Source: an uncultured Granulosicoccaceae bacterium
GTDB lineage: Bacteria; Pseudomonadota; Gammaproteobacteria; Granulosicoccales; Granulosicoccaceae
Assembly (NCBI GenBank): GCA_937930305.1
Contig: CALGLE010000002.1
Coordinates: 124,001-188,000, forward strand
Length of the DNA: 64,000 nucleotides
Direction: 5' to 3'
The notes below the pieces were generated by a model. It did not search any database. It was not told the DNA's origin and saw nothing but the letters and a program-made list of their open reading frames with translations. Numbering within the stretch: position 1 is the first letter of the stretch; each line of letters begins with the position of its first letter. The translations under genes were made by a program, and so were the position numbers. Of the stretch, positions 27,179 through 36,181 are shown in pieces.

Positions 27179-28480
27179 ATGGCGAATCACCGTCTGCAGA
27201 GCCTGTCTGAGGAGTTGCACCCCCCCCTCACGCAGCACGAGGCCAGTGTGGAATCGGATCGCTGTTACTTTTGCTTCGATGCACCTTGTATAACCGCTTG
27301 CCCGACTGGCATCGATATTCCGCTGTTCATTCGCCAAATCAAGGCTGATAACCCCACAGGGGCGGCCAAAACCATATTCGATGAAAACATTCTGGGTGGC
27401 ATGTGCGCTCGGGTATGCCCAACAGAAACCTTGTGTGAGCAAGCCTGTGTTCGAAATACGCAGGAAGAGAAGCCCGTTCGCATTGGTGAATTGCAGCGCT
27501 TTGCAACAGATACCTTGATGGATGCGAACACGCAACCCTATGAACGGGAGGCAAGCACCGGTAAAACGGTCGCCGTCGTTGGTGCCGGTCCTGCGGGTCT
27601 GAGCTGCGCCCATCGTTTAGCGTTGCAAGGTCACGCTGTGACCATTTTTGAAGCGCACAGTAAACCCGGTGGCTTAAACGAATTTGGCATTGCGGCCTAC
27701 AAAACCGTGGACAACTTCGCGCAACGCGAAGTGAACTACGTGTTGTCGATTGGTGGCATTGATGTGGAATACGAAAAGCCGCTGGGGCCATCGCTCAGCT
27801 TGGATGATTTAAAAAATCAGTTTGATGCGGTGTTTTTAGGGATGGGGCTGGGCAACACCAACACATTAGACGTACCCGGTCATGATGTGGGTGGCGTGCA
27901 CGATGCGGTGGAATTTATTGCACAGCTGCGACAAGCAGACAACCCCCAGTCATTAGATGTTGGCAATGACGTGGTAGTGATTGGTGGCGGCATGACGGCC
28001 ATTGATGCGGCCGTGCAAAGCAAATTACTTGGCGCTGACGATGTCACAGTGGTGTATCGACGCGATCAAGATTCTATGAACGCTAGCCCGTTTGAACAAC
28101 AAGTGGCCCAAACCCATGGCGTACTGCTTAAAACGCATTGGCAGCCTTCGCAAATAATCGCGAATAATGGAAAAGTGGCTGGCGTTGAATTTGAAAAAAC
28201 CGCAGTACAAAACGGCACGCTTCAAGGCACAGGTGAAAAACGCGTTTTTACGTGTGACCGAGTGCTGCTGGCCATCGGGCAACAGTTTGAAGCCAACGAC
28301 ACCTTGAATGGATTGGATTTAGAAAACCGCCGCATCAAAGTGGATGAGAACGGGCGAACCAGTGATGCAAAGATCTGGGCTGGGGGCGATTGCGTGGCAG
28401 GCGGTGATGACTTAACCGTCAGCGCTGTGCAAGCAGGCAAAGTTGCCGCCCTTTCCATTCACACGCAATTGTCGGCGTAA
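27179..28480 (+). CDS. preT: NAD-dependent dihydropyrimidine dehydrogenase subunit PreT
   Basis: PreT is the flavin subunit that passes electrons between NADH and PreA in reduction of uracil and thymine. The 433-residue protein has an N-terminal iron-sulfur helical domain with the cysteine sets CYFCFDAPCITACPTGI and CARVCPTETLCEQAC, an FAD-binding VAVVGAGPAGLSCAHRLALQ near residue 124, an NAD-binding DVVVIGGGMTAIDAA near 263, and the C-terminal WAGGDCVAGGDD. A GAGGAG ribosome-binding site precedes the ATG. It forms an operon with preA 20 bases downstream. Confidence 0.94.
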   Translation: MANHRLQSLSEELHPPLTQHEASVESDRCYFCFDAPCITACPTGIDIPLFIRQIKADNPTGAAKTIFDENILGGMCARVCPTETLCEQACVRNTQEEKPVRIGELQRFATDTLMDANTQPYEREASTGKTVAVVGAGPAGLSCAHRLALQGHAVTIFEAHSKPGGLNEFGIAAYKTVDNFAQREVNYVLSIGGIDVEYEKPLGPSLSLDDLKNQFDAVFLGMGLGNTNTLDVPGHDVGGVHDAVEFIAQLRQADNPQSLDVGNDVVVIGGGMTAIDAAVQSKLLGADDVTVVYRRDQDSMNASPFEQQVAQTHGVLLKTHWQPSQIIANNGKVAGVEFEKTAVQNGTLQGTGEKRVFTCDRVLLAIGQQFEANDTLNGLDLENRRIKVDENGRTSDAKIWAGGDCVAGGDDLTVSAVQAGKVAALSIHTQLSA

Positions 28481-28500
28481 GCCACTAGCAGGAGAATTTT

Positions 28501-29802
28501 ATGGTTGATCTAAAATCCAATTTTCTGGGCATTGAATCTCCCAATCCTTTTTGGTTGGCATCTGCCCCGCCCACCGACAAAGAAGTGAATGTGGTTCGCG
28601 CGTTCGAAGCCGGCTGGGGGGGTGTTGTTTGGAAAACTCTTGGCGAAGATCCTCACATCGTTAACGTTAACGGCCCACGTTATGGCGCGGTTTATTCTTC
28701 CGATCGCACGTTGATGGGATTAAACAACATCGAACTCATTACCGATCGCCCGTTACAAACGAATTTAGACGAAATAACGCGCGTTAAACGCAACTGGCCA
28801 GATCGCGCGGTTGTTGTGTCGCTGATGGTGCCGTGTGAAGAAAAAAACTGGTCAACCATTCTTAAAAAAGTGGAAGACACGGGTGCTGATGGCGTTGAAT
28901 TAAATTTTGGCTGTCCGCACGGCATGTCGGAACGCGGCATGGGAGCGGCCGTTGGACAAGTGCCCGAGTACATAGAAATGGTGGCCCAGTGGTGTAAACA
29001 ACACACCAAGCTTCCCGTTATTGTCAAACTCACACCCAACATCACCGACATTCGTTTTCCCGCACGAGCTGCCAAGTCTGGCGGTGCTGATGCGGTGTCA
29101 CTTATTAACACCATCAGCTCCATTGTGAGCGTTAATTTAGACACCATGTCGCCCGAGCCTTCCATCGATGGCTGGGGTTCTCATGGCGGTTATTGCGGGC
29201 CGGCGGTAAAACCCATCGCTTTAAATATGGTGGCAGAGATTGCCCGAGACGAAGAAACTCGCGGCCTACCCATCTCTGGTATTGGTGGGGTAACCACTTG
29301 GCGGGATGCAGCAGAATTTCTCGCGCTAGGTGCCGGTAACATTCAAGTGTGTACTGCCGCCATGACGTATGGATTTCGGATCATCGAAGAATTAACGACA
29401 GGACTGGCTGGATGGATGGAGAGTTCTGGTTATAACAGCATTGATGACGTTATTGGGCGCGCGGTGCCTAACGTAAAAGATTGGCAAGAACTGAATCTTA
29501 ACTACATCGCCAAAGCCAAAATTGATCAAGACCTTTGCATACAGTGCGGCCGCTGCCATGTGGTGTGTGAAGACACATCCCATCAAGCCATTACGGCAAA
29601 AGTGAACGGCACGCGCCATTTTGAAGTTATTGATGAAGAATGCGTGGGCTGTAATTTGTGCGTCAGTGTTTGCCCGGTGGATAACTGCATCACGATGGAA
29701 GCCATGACCGAAGGTACCGACCCACGCACACAGCAACCCATATCGCCTGAGTATGCGAATTGGACAACGCACCCCAACAATCCGTATGGTTCTGGAGGTT
29801 AG
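28501..29802 (+). CDS. preA: NAD-dependent dihydropyrimidine dehydrogenase subunit PreA
   Basis: PreA holds the FMN catalytic barrel that reduces uracil or thymine to the dihydro form, the first step of reductive pyrimidine breakdown. The 433-residue protein has a dihydroorotate dehydrogenase-like TIM barrel (NFGCPHGMSERGMGAAVGQ; ISGIGGVTTWRDAAEFLALG) and a C-terminal two-cluster ferredoxin domain (CIQCGRCHVVCED and CVGCNLCVSVCPVDNC). The Shine-Dalgarno AGGAG lies before the ATG. The length and architecture match the bacterial type with a separate PreT. Confidence 0.95.
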   Translation: MVDLKSNFLGIESPNPFWLASAPPTDKEVNVVRAFEAGWGGVVWKTLGEDPHIVNVNGPRYGAVYSSDRTLMGLNNIELITDRPLQTNLDEITRVKRNWPDRAVVVSLMVPCEEKNWSTILKKVEDTGADGVELNFGCPHGMSERGMGAAVGQVPEYIEMVAQWCKQHTKLPVIVKLTPNITDIRFPARAAKSGGADAVSLINTISSIVSVNLDTMSPEPSIDGWGSHGGYCGPAVKPIALNMVAEIARDEETRGLPISGIGGVTTWRDAAEFLALGAGNIQVCTAAMTYGFRIIEELTTGLAGWMESSGYNSIDDVIGRAVPNVKDWQELNLNYIAKAKIDQDLCIQCGRCHVVCEDTSHQAITAKVNGTRHFEVIDEECVGCNLCVSVCPVDNCITMEAMTEGTDPRTQQPISPEYANWTTHPNNPYGSGG

Positions 29803-29806
29803 TGGT

Positions 29807-30424
29807 TTAAGGCTGCAAGCCTCTAAGAATGACGGTAACGAGAAACTCTTCGGCTTCTTTATACAAGGTGCCTTCATCGCCGTCGTGCAAGGCTTGAACT
29901 TGCGGGGCAAAATCGGCGTAGTGCTGTGTGGATGACCAAATCAAAAACAACAAATGCACAGGCTTTATGGGCACCAACTTACCTTGTTTGATCCATTCGG
30001 TGATAACGGCACATTTGGCATCCACTAAGGTGCGCAGTTCGTTTTCAAGATAGGATTTAAAAATCGGTGCGCCGCGCAATATTTCATTAGCGAATAAACG
30101 CGAGGCGTGCGATGCATGACGCGACATACGGAGCTTGGCGCGAATGTAGTTGGCCAGTTCACGCTGGGGGTCGCCATCAACGTCTAAGGATTGCAAAGGG
30201 TCAAGCCATTCCGTGAGCGTGCGCTCCAGTACGGCGATGTAAATATCTTCTTTTCGGCCGAAGTAATACAGCACATTGGCTTTAGACATGCCAGCGGCTG
30301 CGGCAATGCGATCAACCGTTGCGCCGCTGTAGCCAAATTCCACGAACACGTCCAGGGCTGACGCGACGATGCTCGCCTCGTTTTCAACCTGAATGCGTGT
30401 GCGCTTTTTTGGTGCTGTAGCCAT
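29807..30424 (-). CDS. rutR: RutR-like TetR-family pyrimidine-responsive regulator
   Basis: A 205-residue TetR-family protein. The N-terminal helix-turn-helix region is SALDVFVEFGYSGATVDRIA followed by AGMSKANVLYYFGRKEDIY; the YYFGRKEDIY end and the ligand domain (SRLFANEILRGAPIF; LIWSSTQHYADFAPQV) are typical of RutR, which binds uracil and releases DNA. The gene sits inside the pyrimidine locus, convergent with preA, and a perfect RutR-type palindrome lies 20 bases upstream of its start, suggesting autoregulation and control of the divergent hydrolase genes. Confidence 0.92.
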   Translation of the reverse strand: MATAPKKRTRIQVENEASIVASALDVFVEFGYSGATVDRIAAAAGMSKANVLYYFGRKEDIYIAVLERTLTEWLDPLQSLDVDGDPQRELANYIRAKLRMSRHASHASRLFANEILRGAPIFKSYLENELRTLVDAKCAVITEWIKQGKLVPIKPVHLLFLIWSSTQHYADFAPQVQALHDGDEGTLYKEAEEFLVTVILRGLQP

Positions 30425-30443
30425 ACAATCTAAGTCAGTTAAA

Positions 30444-30463
30444 TGTTGACCAATTGGTCAACA
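30444..30463. promoter_or_regulatory. Perfect RutR-type operator
   Basis: TGTTGACCAATTGGTCAACA is a perfect 20-base palindrome containing the published RutR consensus TTGACCANNTGGTCAA. It lies between rutR (start 30424) and the carbamoylase gene (start 30564), so it can control both directions. Confidence 0.88.
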
Positions 30464-30563
30464 TACGATAGCGTGAGTGCTAGCCGGTGTCGAGCTTTTG
30501 TCTGAGTTTCGCTGAAGTTTCTGCCGCGCACCCTGCATCATCAACCTGAGGACGTTCTCTGCC

Positions 30564-31811
30564 ATGGGCATAAGCAGCAACATGAAAGTTAACGGCCAGC
30601 GCCTATGGGACAGCCTGATGGCGATGGCAGAAATTGGCCCCGGTGTTGCCGGCGGCAACAACCGCCAAACACTCACCGACGATGATGCAACGGGCCGCGC
30701 TCTTTTTCAACAATGGTGCGAAGAAGCCGGATGCACCATGGGCCTAGATAAAATGGGCACCATGTTCGCACGCCGCGAAGGCACTGACCCTGATGCGCTT
30801 CCTGTGTATGTCGGCAGCCATCTTGACACGCAACCCACAGGCGGTAAGTACGATGGGGTTCTTGGCGTGCTAGGGGGTTTGGAAATTGTTCGCCAGTTAA
30901 ATGATTTAAACATCAAAACCAAACACCCGATTGTTGTCACCAATTGGACTAACGAAGAAGGCACTCGCTTCGCACCCGCCATGGTGGCATCGGGTGTGTT
31001 CGCAGGCGTTCATACGTTGGATTGGGCCTATGATAGACGCGATGCGGATGACTTAACCCTGGGCGGTGAACTTGAACGCATTGGCTATGTGGGCGATGAG
31101 GAAGTGGGTGCACGCAAAATGCACGCGTTCTTCGAACTGCACATAGAACAAGGCCCCATACTCGAAGCAGAAAACAAAGACGTTGGCGTGGTTACCCATG
31201 GCCAAGGACTGAATTGGTTGCAAGTCACACTGACCGGCAAAGAAAGCCATACCGGCTCTACCCCCATGCCCATGCGAGTCAATGCCGGGCTGGGCATGGC
31301 ACGAATAACCACCTTAGTAAACGACATTGCACTCAGTCACGCACCCAATGCGGTCGGTGCTGTTGGGCATTGCGATGTGTATCCCAACTCACGCAACATC
31401 ATTCCCGGCAAAGTCGTATTCACCATCGATTTTCGTCATCCCGACAAAGCGGTCATATCCGATATGGAAGCCAAACTGCGGGCCGGCGCGAAAGACATCG
31501 CCGATGAAATTGGCTTAGGCATGGAGATCGAACAAGTCGGTGGTTTTGATCCCGTTAAATTCGATGAAGGCTGTGTAACGGCGGTAAGAAATGCAGCTGA
31601 ACGCCTTGGCTACAGCCACCAAAATTTGGTATCGGGTGCAGGTCACGATGCGTGTTGGATTAACCGGGTGGCACCCACCGCGATGGTGATGTGCCCGTGC
31701 GTCGATGGCTTGTCACACAATGAAGCCGAAGAAATCACACCAGAATGGGCCACCGCAGGCGCCAATGTATTGTTTCATGCCGTCGTTGAAACCGCAGTCA
31801 TTGTGGATTGA
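30564..31811 (+). CDS. Zn-dependent N-carbamoyl-beta-alanine amidase (ureidopropionase/allantoate amidohydrolase family)
   Basis: A 415-residue member of the M20-related hydantoinase/carbamoylase amidases. In this locus it should hydrolyse N-carbamoyl-beta-alanine, the third step of reductive pyrimidine breakdown, to beta-alanine, ammonia and CO2. Metal and substrate motifs are GSHLDTQPTGGKYDGVLG, NEEGTRF, ELHIEQGPILE, GKESHTGSTPM and SGAGHDACW. A second in-frame ATG at 30579 is possible as start. It follows a RutR operator and precedes the dihydropyrimidinase gene. Confidence 0.9.
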   Translation: MGISSNMKVNGQRLWDSLMAMAEIGPGVAGGNNRQTLTDDDATGRALFQQWCEEAGCTMGLDKMGTMFARREGTDPDALPVYVGSHLDTQPTGGKYDGVLGVLGGLEIVRQLNDLNIKTKHPIVVTNWTNEEGTRFAPAMVASGVFAGVHTLDWAYDRRDADDLTLGGELERIGYVGDEEVGARKMHAFFELHIEQGPILEAENKDVGVVTHGQGLNWLQVTLTGKESHTGSTPMPMRVNAGLGMARITTLVNDIALSHAPNAVGAVGHCDVYPNSRNIIPGKVVFTIDFRHPDKAVISDMEAKLRAGAKDIADEIGLGMEIEQVGGFDPVKFDEGCVTAVRNAAERLGYSHQNLVSGAGHDACWINRVAPTAMVMCPCVDGLSHNEAEEITPEWATAGANVLFHAVVETAVIVD

Positions 31812-31843
31812 ATTGAACGGCAACTGAACTCAGGAGAACCCTT

Positions 31844-33298
31844 ATGTCAACGGTCATCAAAGGTGGCACAGTCGTCACGGCAGATCGAAGCTTTGCAGCG
31901 GATGTGTTAATTGAAAACGGTGTCATCACACGAGTTGGCAACAACTTAAGTGGTGATGAAACCTTAGATGCGGAAGGCTGCTACATCATGCCCGGTGGCA
32001 TCGACCCACACACCCATCTTGAAATGCCGTTTATGGGCACCTACTCCAGCGACAATTTTGAATCTGGAACGCGCGCCGCCTTGTCAGGTGGCACCACAAC
32101 CGTTGTGGATTTTTGCTTACCCGAACCAGGGCAATCCTTACTAGAGGCTCGGCAACGCTGGGACAACAAAACCTCGCAGGCGAGCTGCGATTACTCGTTT
32201 CACATGGCCATCACATGGTGGGATGAACAAGTGTTCAATGAAATGGCCACCGTAGTTGACAGCGGCATTAACACCTTCAAACATTTCTTAGCGTACAAAG
32301 GCGCTTTGATGGTGAACGATGATGAATTGTATTCATCGTTTAAACGCTGCTCAGCCTTGGGTGCTATGCCGCTTGTGCATGCAGAAAATGGCGATGTGGT
32401 AGCTCAACTGCAAGCCTCATTATTAGAAGAAGGCAACAACGGCCCAGAAGGCCACGCCTACTCTCGCCCACCACAAGTGGAAGGTGAAGCCACCAATCGA
32501 GCCATCATGATTGCCGATATGGCTGGCGTACCACTCTACGTTGTGCACGTATCGTGTGAAGAATCGCATGAAGCCATACGTCGTGCCCGGCAAGCCGGTA
32601 AGCGCGTGTTCGGTGAGCCGCTGGTGCAACATTTAACGCTGGATGAAAGCGAATACTTCCACGATGATTGGGACCACTCTGCACGGCGAGTGATGTCGCC
32701 TCCGTTTCGCAACAAACAACATCAAGATTCGTTATGGGCAGGTCTTGCTGCCGGCAGTTTGCAAGTGGTTGCCACCGATCATTGCGCATTCACCACAGAA
32801 CAAAAACGATTTGGTTTAGGCGACTTCACGAAAATTCCGAATGGCACTGGCGGCTTGGAAGATCGATTACCGGTTTTATGGACACGCGGTGTGAACACCG
32901 GTCGTTTAACCATGAATGAATTTGTGGCCGTGACGTCCACCAACATTGCAAAGATCCTAAACATGTACCCAAAGAAAGGTGCGGTGGTCGAGGGCGCTGA
33001 CGCTGACCTTGTTGTATGGGATCCGAAGCGTTCCAAAACGGTGCAAGCCAGCACCCAGCAATCGGCTATTGATTACAACGTGTTTGAAGGCTTTGAATTA
33101 ACCGGCCTACCACGCTTCACCCTCACACGAGGCAAGGTAGCGGTGCGTGAAGATTCAATTAACACCGAGGAAGGGCACGGTAAGTTTGTCGCACGTGAAT
33201 CCTACCCTGCGGTTAATCGATCGTTGTCACAATGGAAGGCGCTCACCTCACCTCGCCCCATTGAACGTGACCCTTCTAAGATGCCAGCCGGTGTTTGA
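31844..33298 (+). CDS. Dihydropyrimidinase (D-hydantoinase)
   Basis: A 484-residue cyclic amidohydrolase that opens dihydrouracil or dihydrothymine to the N-carbamoyl amino acid. The metal ligands are visible: DPHTHLE (His56, His58), the lysine of FLAYKG (Lys152, expected to be carbamylated), VHAENGD, VVHVSCEES and ATDHC. The family length is typical. A strong AGGAG precedes the ATG. Its stop overlaps the next gene, and the four importer genes follow, so uptake and degradation are probably transcribed together. Confidence 0.94.
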   Translation: MSTVIKGGTVVTADRSFAADVLIENGVITRVGNNLSGDETLDAEGCYIMPGGIDPHTHLEMPFMGTYSSDNFESGTRAALSGGTTTVVDFCLPEPGQSLLEARQRWDNKTSQASCDYSFHMAITWWDEQVFNEMATVVDSGINTFKHFLAYKGALMVNDDELYSSFKRCSALGAMPLVHAENGDVVAQLQASLLEEGNNGPEGHAYSRPPQVEGEATNRAIMIADMAGVPLYVVHVSCEESHEAIRRARQAGKRVFGEPLVQHLTLDESEYFHDDWDHSARRVMSPPFRNKQHQDSLWAGLAAGSLQVVATDHCAFTTEQKRFGLGDFTKIPNGTGGLEDRLPVLWTRGVNTGRLTMNEFVAVTSTNIAKILNMYPKKGAVVEGADADLVVWDPKRSKTVQASTQQSAIDYNVFEGFELTGLPRFTLTRGKVAVREDSINTEEGHGKFVARESYPAVNRSLSQWKALTSPRPIERDPSKMPAGV

Positions 33299-34095
33299 AT
33301 GTGAATAACCGCAGTTCAGTTATTAGCGTAGATAACCTATCGCTAACATTCGAAACACGAGATGGCCCAGTACACGCGTTATCAGATATTGATCTGGATG
33401 TGCAAGACGGTGATTTTGTTTCCCTAATTGGGCCATCAGGCTGTGGCAAAACCACGTTACTGCGTGTCATTGCCGATTTAGAACAAGCCACGGGCGGCAG
33501 CATGTTGGTGAACGGTGTCACACCGGCTGAAGCGCGTATTAACCGAGCCTATGGCTATGTGTTTCAAGCGGCCTCCTTATACCCCTGGCGCACCATTGCA
33601 AACAACATTGCCCTGCCGTTGGAAATTATGGGGGTCGATTCAGCCACGCGTAAGCAACGCATTGAAGATAATTTGGCATTGGTTAATTTAACGGATTTTG
33701 GTAAGAAGTATCCTTGGCAATTGTCCGGCGGTATGCAGCAACGCGCCTCCATCGCCCGCGCACTGGCGGTTGAGCCTGATTTGTTGTTGATGGATGAACC
33801 GTTTGGCGCGTTGGACGAAATTGTTCGTGACCACCTTAACGAGCAACTGCTAAGCCTGTGGGCAAAAACCAATAAGACTGTTGTGTTCGTTACGCATTCC
33901 ATTCCGGAAGCGGTGTATCTATCCACACACATTGTGGTGATGTCGCCGCGACCTGGACGCATTCACGATGTCATCGTTAGCGACCTGCCACGCGAGAGAT
34001 CACTGGATATTCGAGAAACACCGGAATTTTTAAAGTTAGCGAATCGCGTTAGAGACGGACTGCGCGCAGGCCACAGCTACGATGAGGCTGTGTGA
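33295..34095 (+). CDS. ABC transporter ATPase, nitrate/sulfonate/pyrimidine-precursor type
   Basis: A 266-residue ABC ATPase of the SsuB/TauB/ThiZ class. Walker A is GPSGCGKTT (about residue 47), the signature is LSGGMQQR, and Walker B is LLLMDEPFGALDE, followed by FVTHSIPEA. The start may be a TTG at 33295 overlapping the previous stop, or a GTG at 33301. It works with the next three genes; the locus suggests a pyrimidine or related hydantoin as substrate. Confidence 0.92.
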   Translation: MNVNNRSSVISVDNLSLTFETRDGPVHALSDIDLDVQDGDFVSLIGPSGCGKTTLLRVIADLEQATGGSMLVNGVTPAEARINRAYGYVFQAASLYPWRTIANNIALPLEIMGVDSATRKQRIEDNLALVNLTDFGKKYPWQLSGGMQQRASIARALAVEPDLLLMDEPFGALDEIVRDHLNEQLLSLWAKTNKTVVFVTHSIPEAVYLSTHIVVMSPRPGRIHDVIVSDLPRERSLDIRETPEFLKLANRVRDGLRAGHSYDEAV

Positions 34096-34976
34096 TTAAC
34101 GTGCGTGACAGTAAAGTCTTACCGGTTATCTTAGTGGTAATTGCCATCATTGCATTTTGGTATGTGATGGCAGTGGTTATGAACACACCGTGGCAAAACG
34201 ATGTGTATGAGCGCGAATCGCGCACCGATGTGGCTGCTGTGGAGTTTATCCAAGACACATGGTCCCAAGAGCGCCCCGTGCTGCCCTCGCCTCATCAAGT
34301 TGCCACAGAAGTTTGGAACACCACCGTCAAGAAAAAAATCACCTCCAAACGCAGCTTAATCTATCACGCAAAAATCACGCTTTCATCCTCAATGCTCGGC
34401 TTTGCGATGGGCACAGTTCTTGGCATCTTGCTCTCTGTGGCAATCGTTTATAACCAAGCGCTTAATAAAAGCTTAATGCCTTGGATCATAGCCTCGCAAA
34501 CTATCCCGGTACTGGCCATCGCGCCCATGATCATTGTGGTGCTGAACGCGATTGGTGTTCAAGGGTTACTGCCCAAGGCATTCATTTCGATGTACTTAAG
34601 TTTTTTCCCGGTCGTCGTTGGCATGGTGAAGGGTTTAACCTCACCCGAAACCCATCACTTGGATTTAATGCGCACCTACAGCGCCTCCGGCGCACAATCG
34701 TTTTGGAAACTTCGGCTGCCCTCATCTTTGCCGTATCTTTTTACTAGCATGAAAGTCGCTGTCGCCATCTCCCTAGTCGGGGCAATCGTTGCCGAACTTC
34801 CCGCAGGGGCCGTTGCTGGTTTAGGTGCACGCCTACTAGCAGGTTCTTACTACGGACAAACCATACAGATTTGGTCAGCCTTGGTTGTGGCTTCCATTCT
34901 TGCCGCGTTGTTGGTTACCGTCATCGGACTGCTCGGCCGCTGGGTCAATCATCGCATGGGGCTTAACCATGGTTAA
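34092..34976 (+). CDS. ABC transporter permease 1
   Basis: A 294-residue BPD-type permease with a GTG start overlapping the previous gene by four bases (GTGA). One N-terminal membrane segment (about residues 9-30) is followed by a hydrophilic stretch and then the permease core from about 100. The coupling motif is partly visible in MRTYSASGAQSFWKLRLPSS and the following IVAELPAG. The first helix plus long periplasmic loop is longer than in a minimal SsuC-like permease. It probably pairs with permease 2 as a heterodimer. Confidence 0.9.
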   Translation: MINVRDSKVLPVILVVIAIIAFWYVMAVVMNTPWQNDVYERESRTDVAAVEFIQDTWSQERPVLPSPHQVATEVWNTTVKKKITSKRSLIYHAKITLSSSMLGFAMGTVLGILLSVAIVYNQALNKSLMPWIIASQTIPVLAIAPMIIVVLNAIGVQGLLPKAFISMYLSFFPVVVGMVKGLTSPETHHLDLMRTYSASGAQSFWKLRLPSSLPYLFTSMKVAVAISLVGAIVAELPAGAVAGLGARLLAGSYYGQTIQIWSALVVASILAALLVTVIGLLGRWVNHRMGLNHG

Positions 34977-36126
34977 TGCCGCCAAACCTATATTCAGCCG
35001 TATTGAACGCATACTCATTATCGCCGCCGGGTTGAGCGCTGTGCTGGGGCTTACAGGTTTAATCGTGCAAGGCAATCTGGATGGCAGACTCACTGTGGCC
35101 GGTGCTGTCATTGTGTTGTCAGTGTACCTTGGGCATCAAATCATCGTTAAGTCCCGTTGGTCTTGCGGCACCTTATTCACCTTAGCCTCCCTACTGGCTA
35201 CTGTCATACTGCTTGAAAAATTAGCCCCTGGCTCTGCCAAAGAAACCTCGCCTCACGGTTGGGGTTATTGGTTTTTAGTCATAGCCGCATGGCTCATAGC
35301 CTGGGCCGCGGTTGAACAATTCGCCAGCATTCGCACCTTGTCCACTGCGGTGCAATGGTTCTTGCGACTGCTCATCCCGTTGTTGTTTGGAAGTTGGTTA
35401 TTACTGGGTTGGGAATTCGTTACACGCGGCTTGGATGTGCCGCAAGTGTTACTGCCTGCGCCCAGCGTCATCGCAGAAAGATTTGGTAATTCCATGCCCA
35501 TTTTGTGGGCCGACTTCAAGCAAACGTTTTTGAAAGCGGTACTGATCGGTTACGCCATCGGCTGCGGCGCAGGTTTTATCGTGGCCATCCTAATCGATCG
35601 TTCACCGTTTCTGCAGCGCGGATTACTGCCCATTGGTAACCTGGTATCCGCTTTACCCATTGTGGGTGTTGCCCCGATTATGGTGATGTGGTTTGGATTC
35701 GACTGGCCATCAAAAGCTGCAGTCGTTATTGTGATGACGTTCTTCCCGATGTTGGTTAACACCGTCGCAGGGCTCGCCGCATCAAACGCTATGCAGCGCG
35801 ACCTAATGAAAACCTATGCAGCATCTTACTGGCAAACCCTGTTCAAACTTCGTCTGCCAGAAGCGCTACCCTTTATATTTAATGCGCTAAAAATCAACTC
35901 CACTTTGGCATTAATTGGCGCCATTGTGGCGGAGTTCTTTGGAACACCCATTGTCGGAATGGGCTTTAGAATATCGACCGAAGTTGGCCGAATGAACGTG
36001 GATATGGTGTGGGCTGAGATCGCAGTTGCAGCGGTTGCAGGTTCACTTTTCTACGGCGTGCTGGCCTTACTAGAACGACTGTTCACTTTTTGGCATCCCT
36101 CGATGCGCAACAGTGGCCACGCGTGA
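34969..36126 (+). CDS. ABC transporter permease 2
   Basis: A 385-residue BPD-type permease starting at the ATG at 34969, eight bases before the end of permease 1. About 150 N-terminal residues form four extra hydrophobic helices; then comes the permease core, with MKTYAASYWQTLFKLRLPEA as the ATPase coupling loop and VAEFFG following. The N-terminal helix block is unusual compared with SsuC or ThiX. Together with permease 1 it should form the membrane channel. Confidence 0.9.
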   Translation: MVNAAKPIFSRIERILIIAAGLSAVLGLTGLIVQGNLDGRLTVAGAVIVLSVYLGHQIIVKSRWSCGTLFTLASLLATVILLEKLAPGSAKETSPHGWGYWFLVIAAWLIAWAAVEQFASIRTLSTAVQWFLRLLIPLLFGSWLLLGWEFVTRGLDVPQVLLPAPSVIAERFGNSMPILWADFKQTFLKAVLIGYAIGCGAGFIVAILIDRSPFLQRGLLPIGNLVSALPIVGVAPIMVMWFGFDWPSKAAVVIVMTFFPMLVNTVAGLAASNAMQRDLMKTYAASYWQTLFKLRLPEALPFIFNALKINSTLALIGAIVAEFFGTPIVGMGFRISTEVGRMNVDMVWAEIAVAAVAGSLFYGVLALLERLFTFWHPSMRNSGHA

Positions 36127-36181
36127 CAGCTGTAACCATAACAGTAAACTAACACCACACGACATAAGAGGAATCAATGCA

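Noticed and set aside
28692..29165. Minus-strand open frame of 157 codons
   Set aside because: Antisense to the conserved PreA catalytic barrel; composition is that of a shadow frame.
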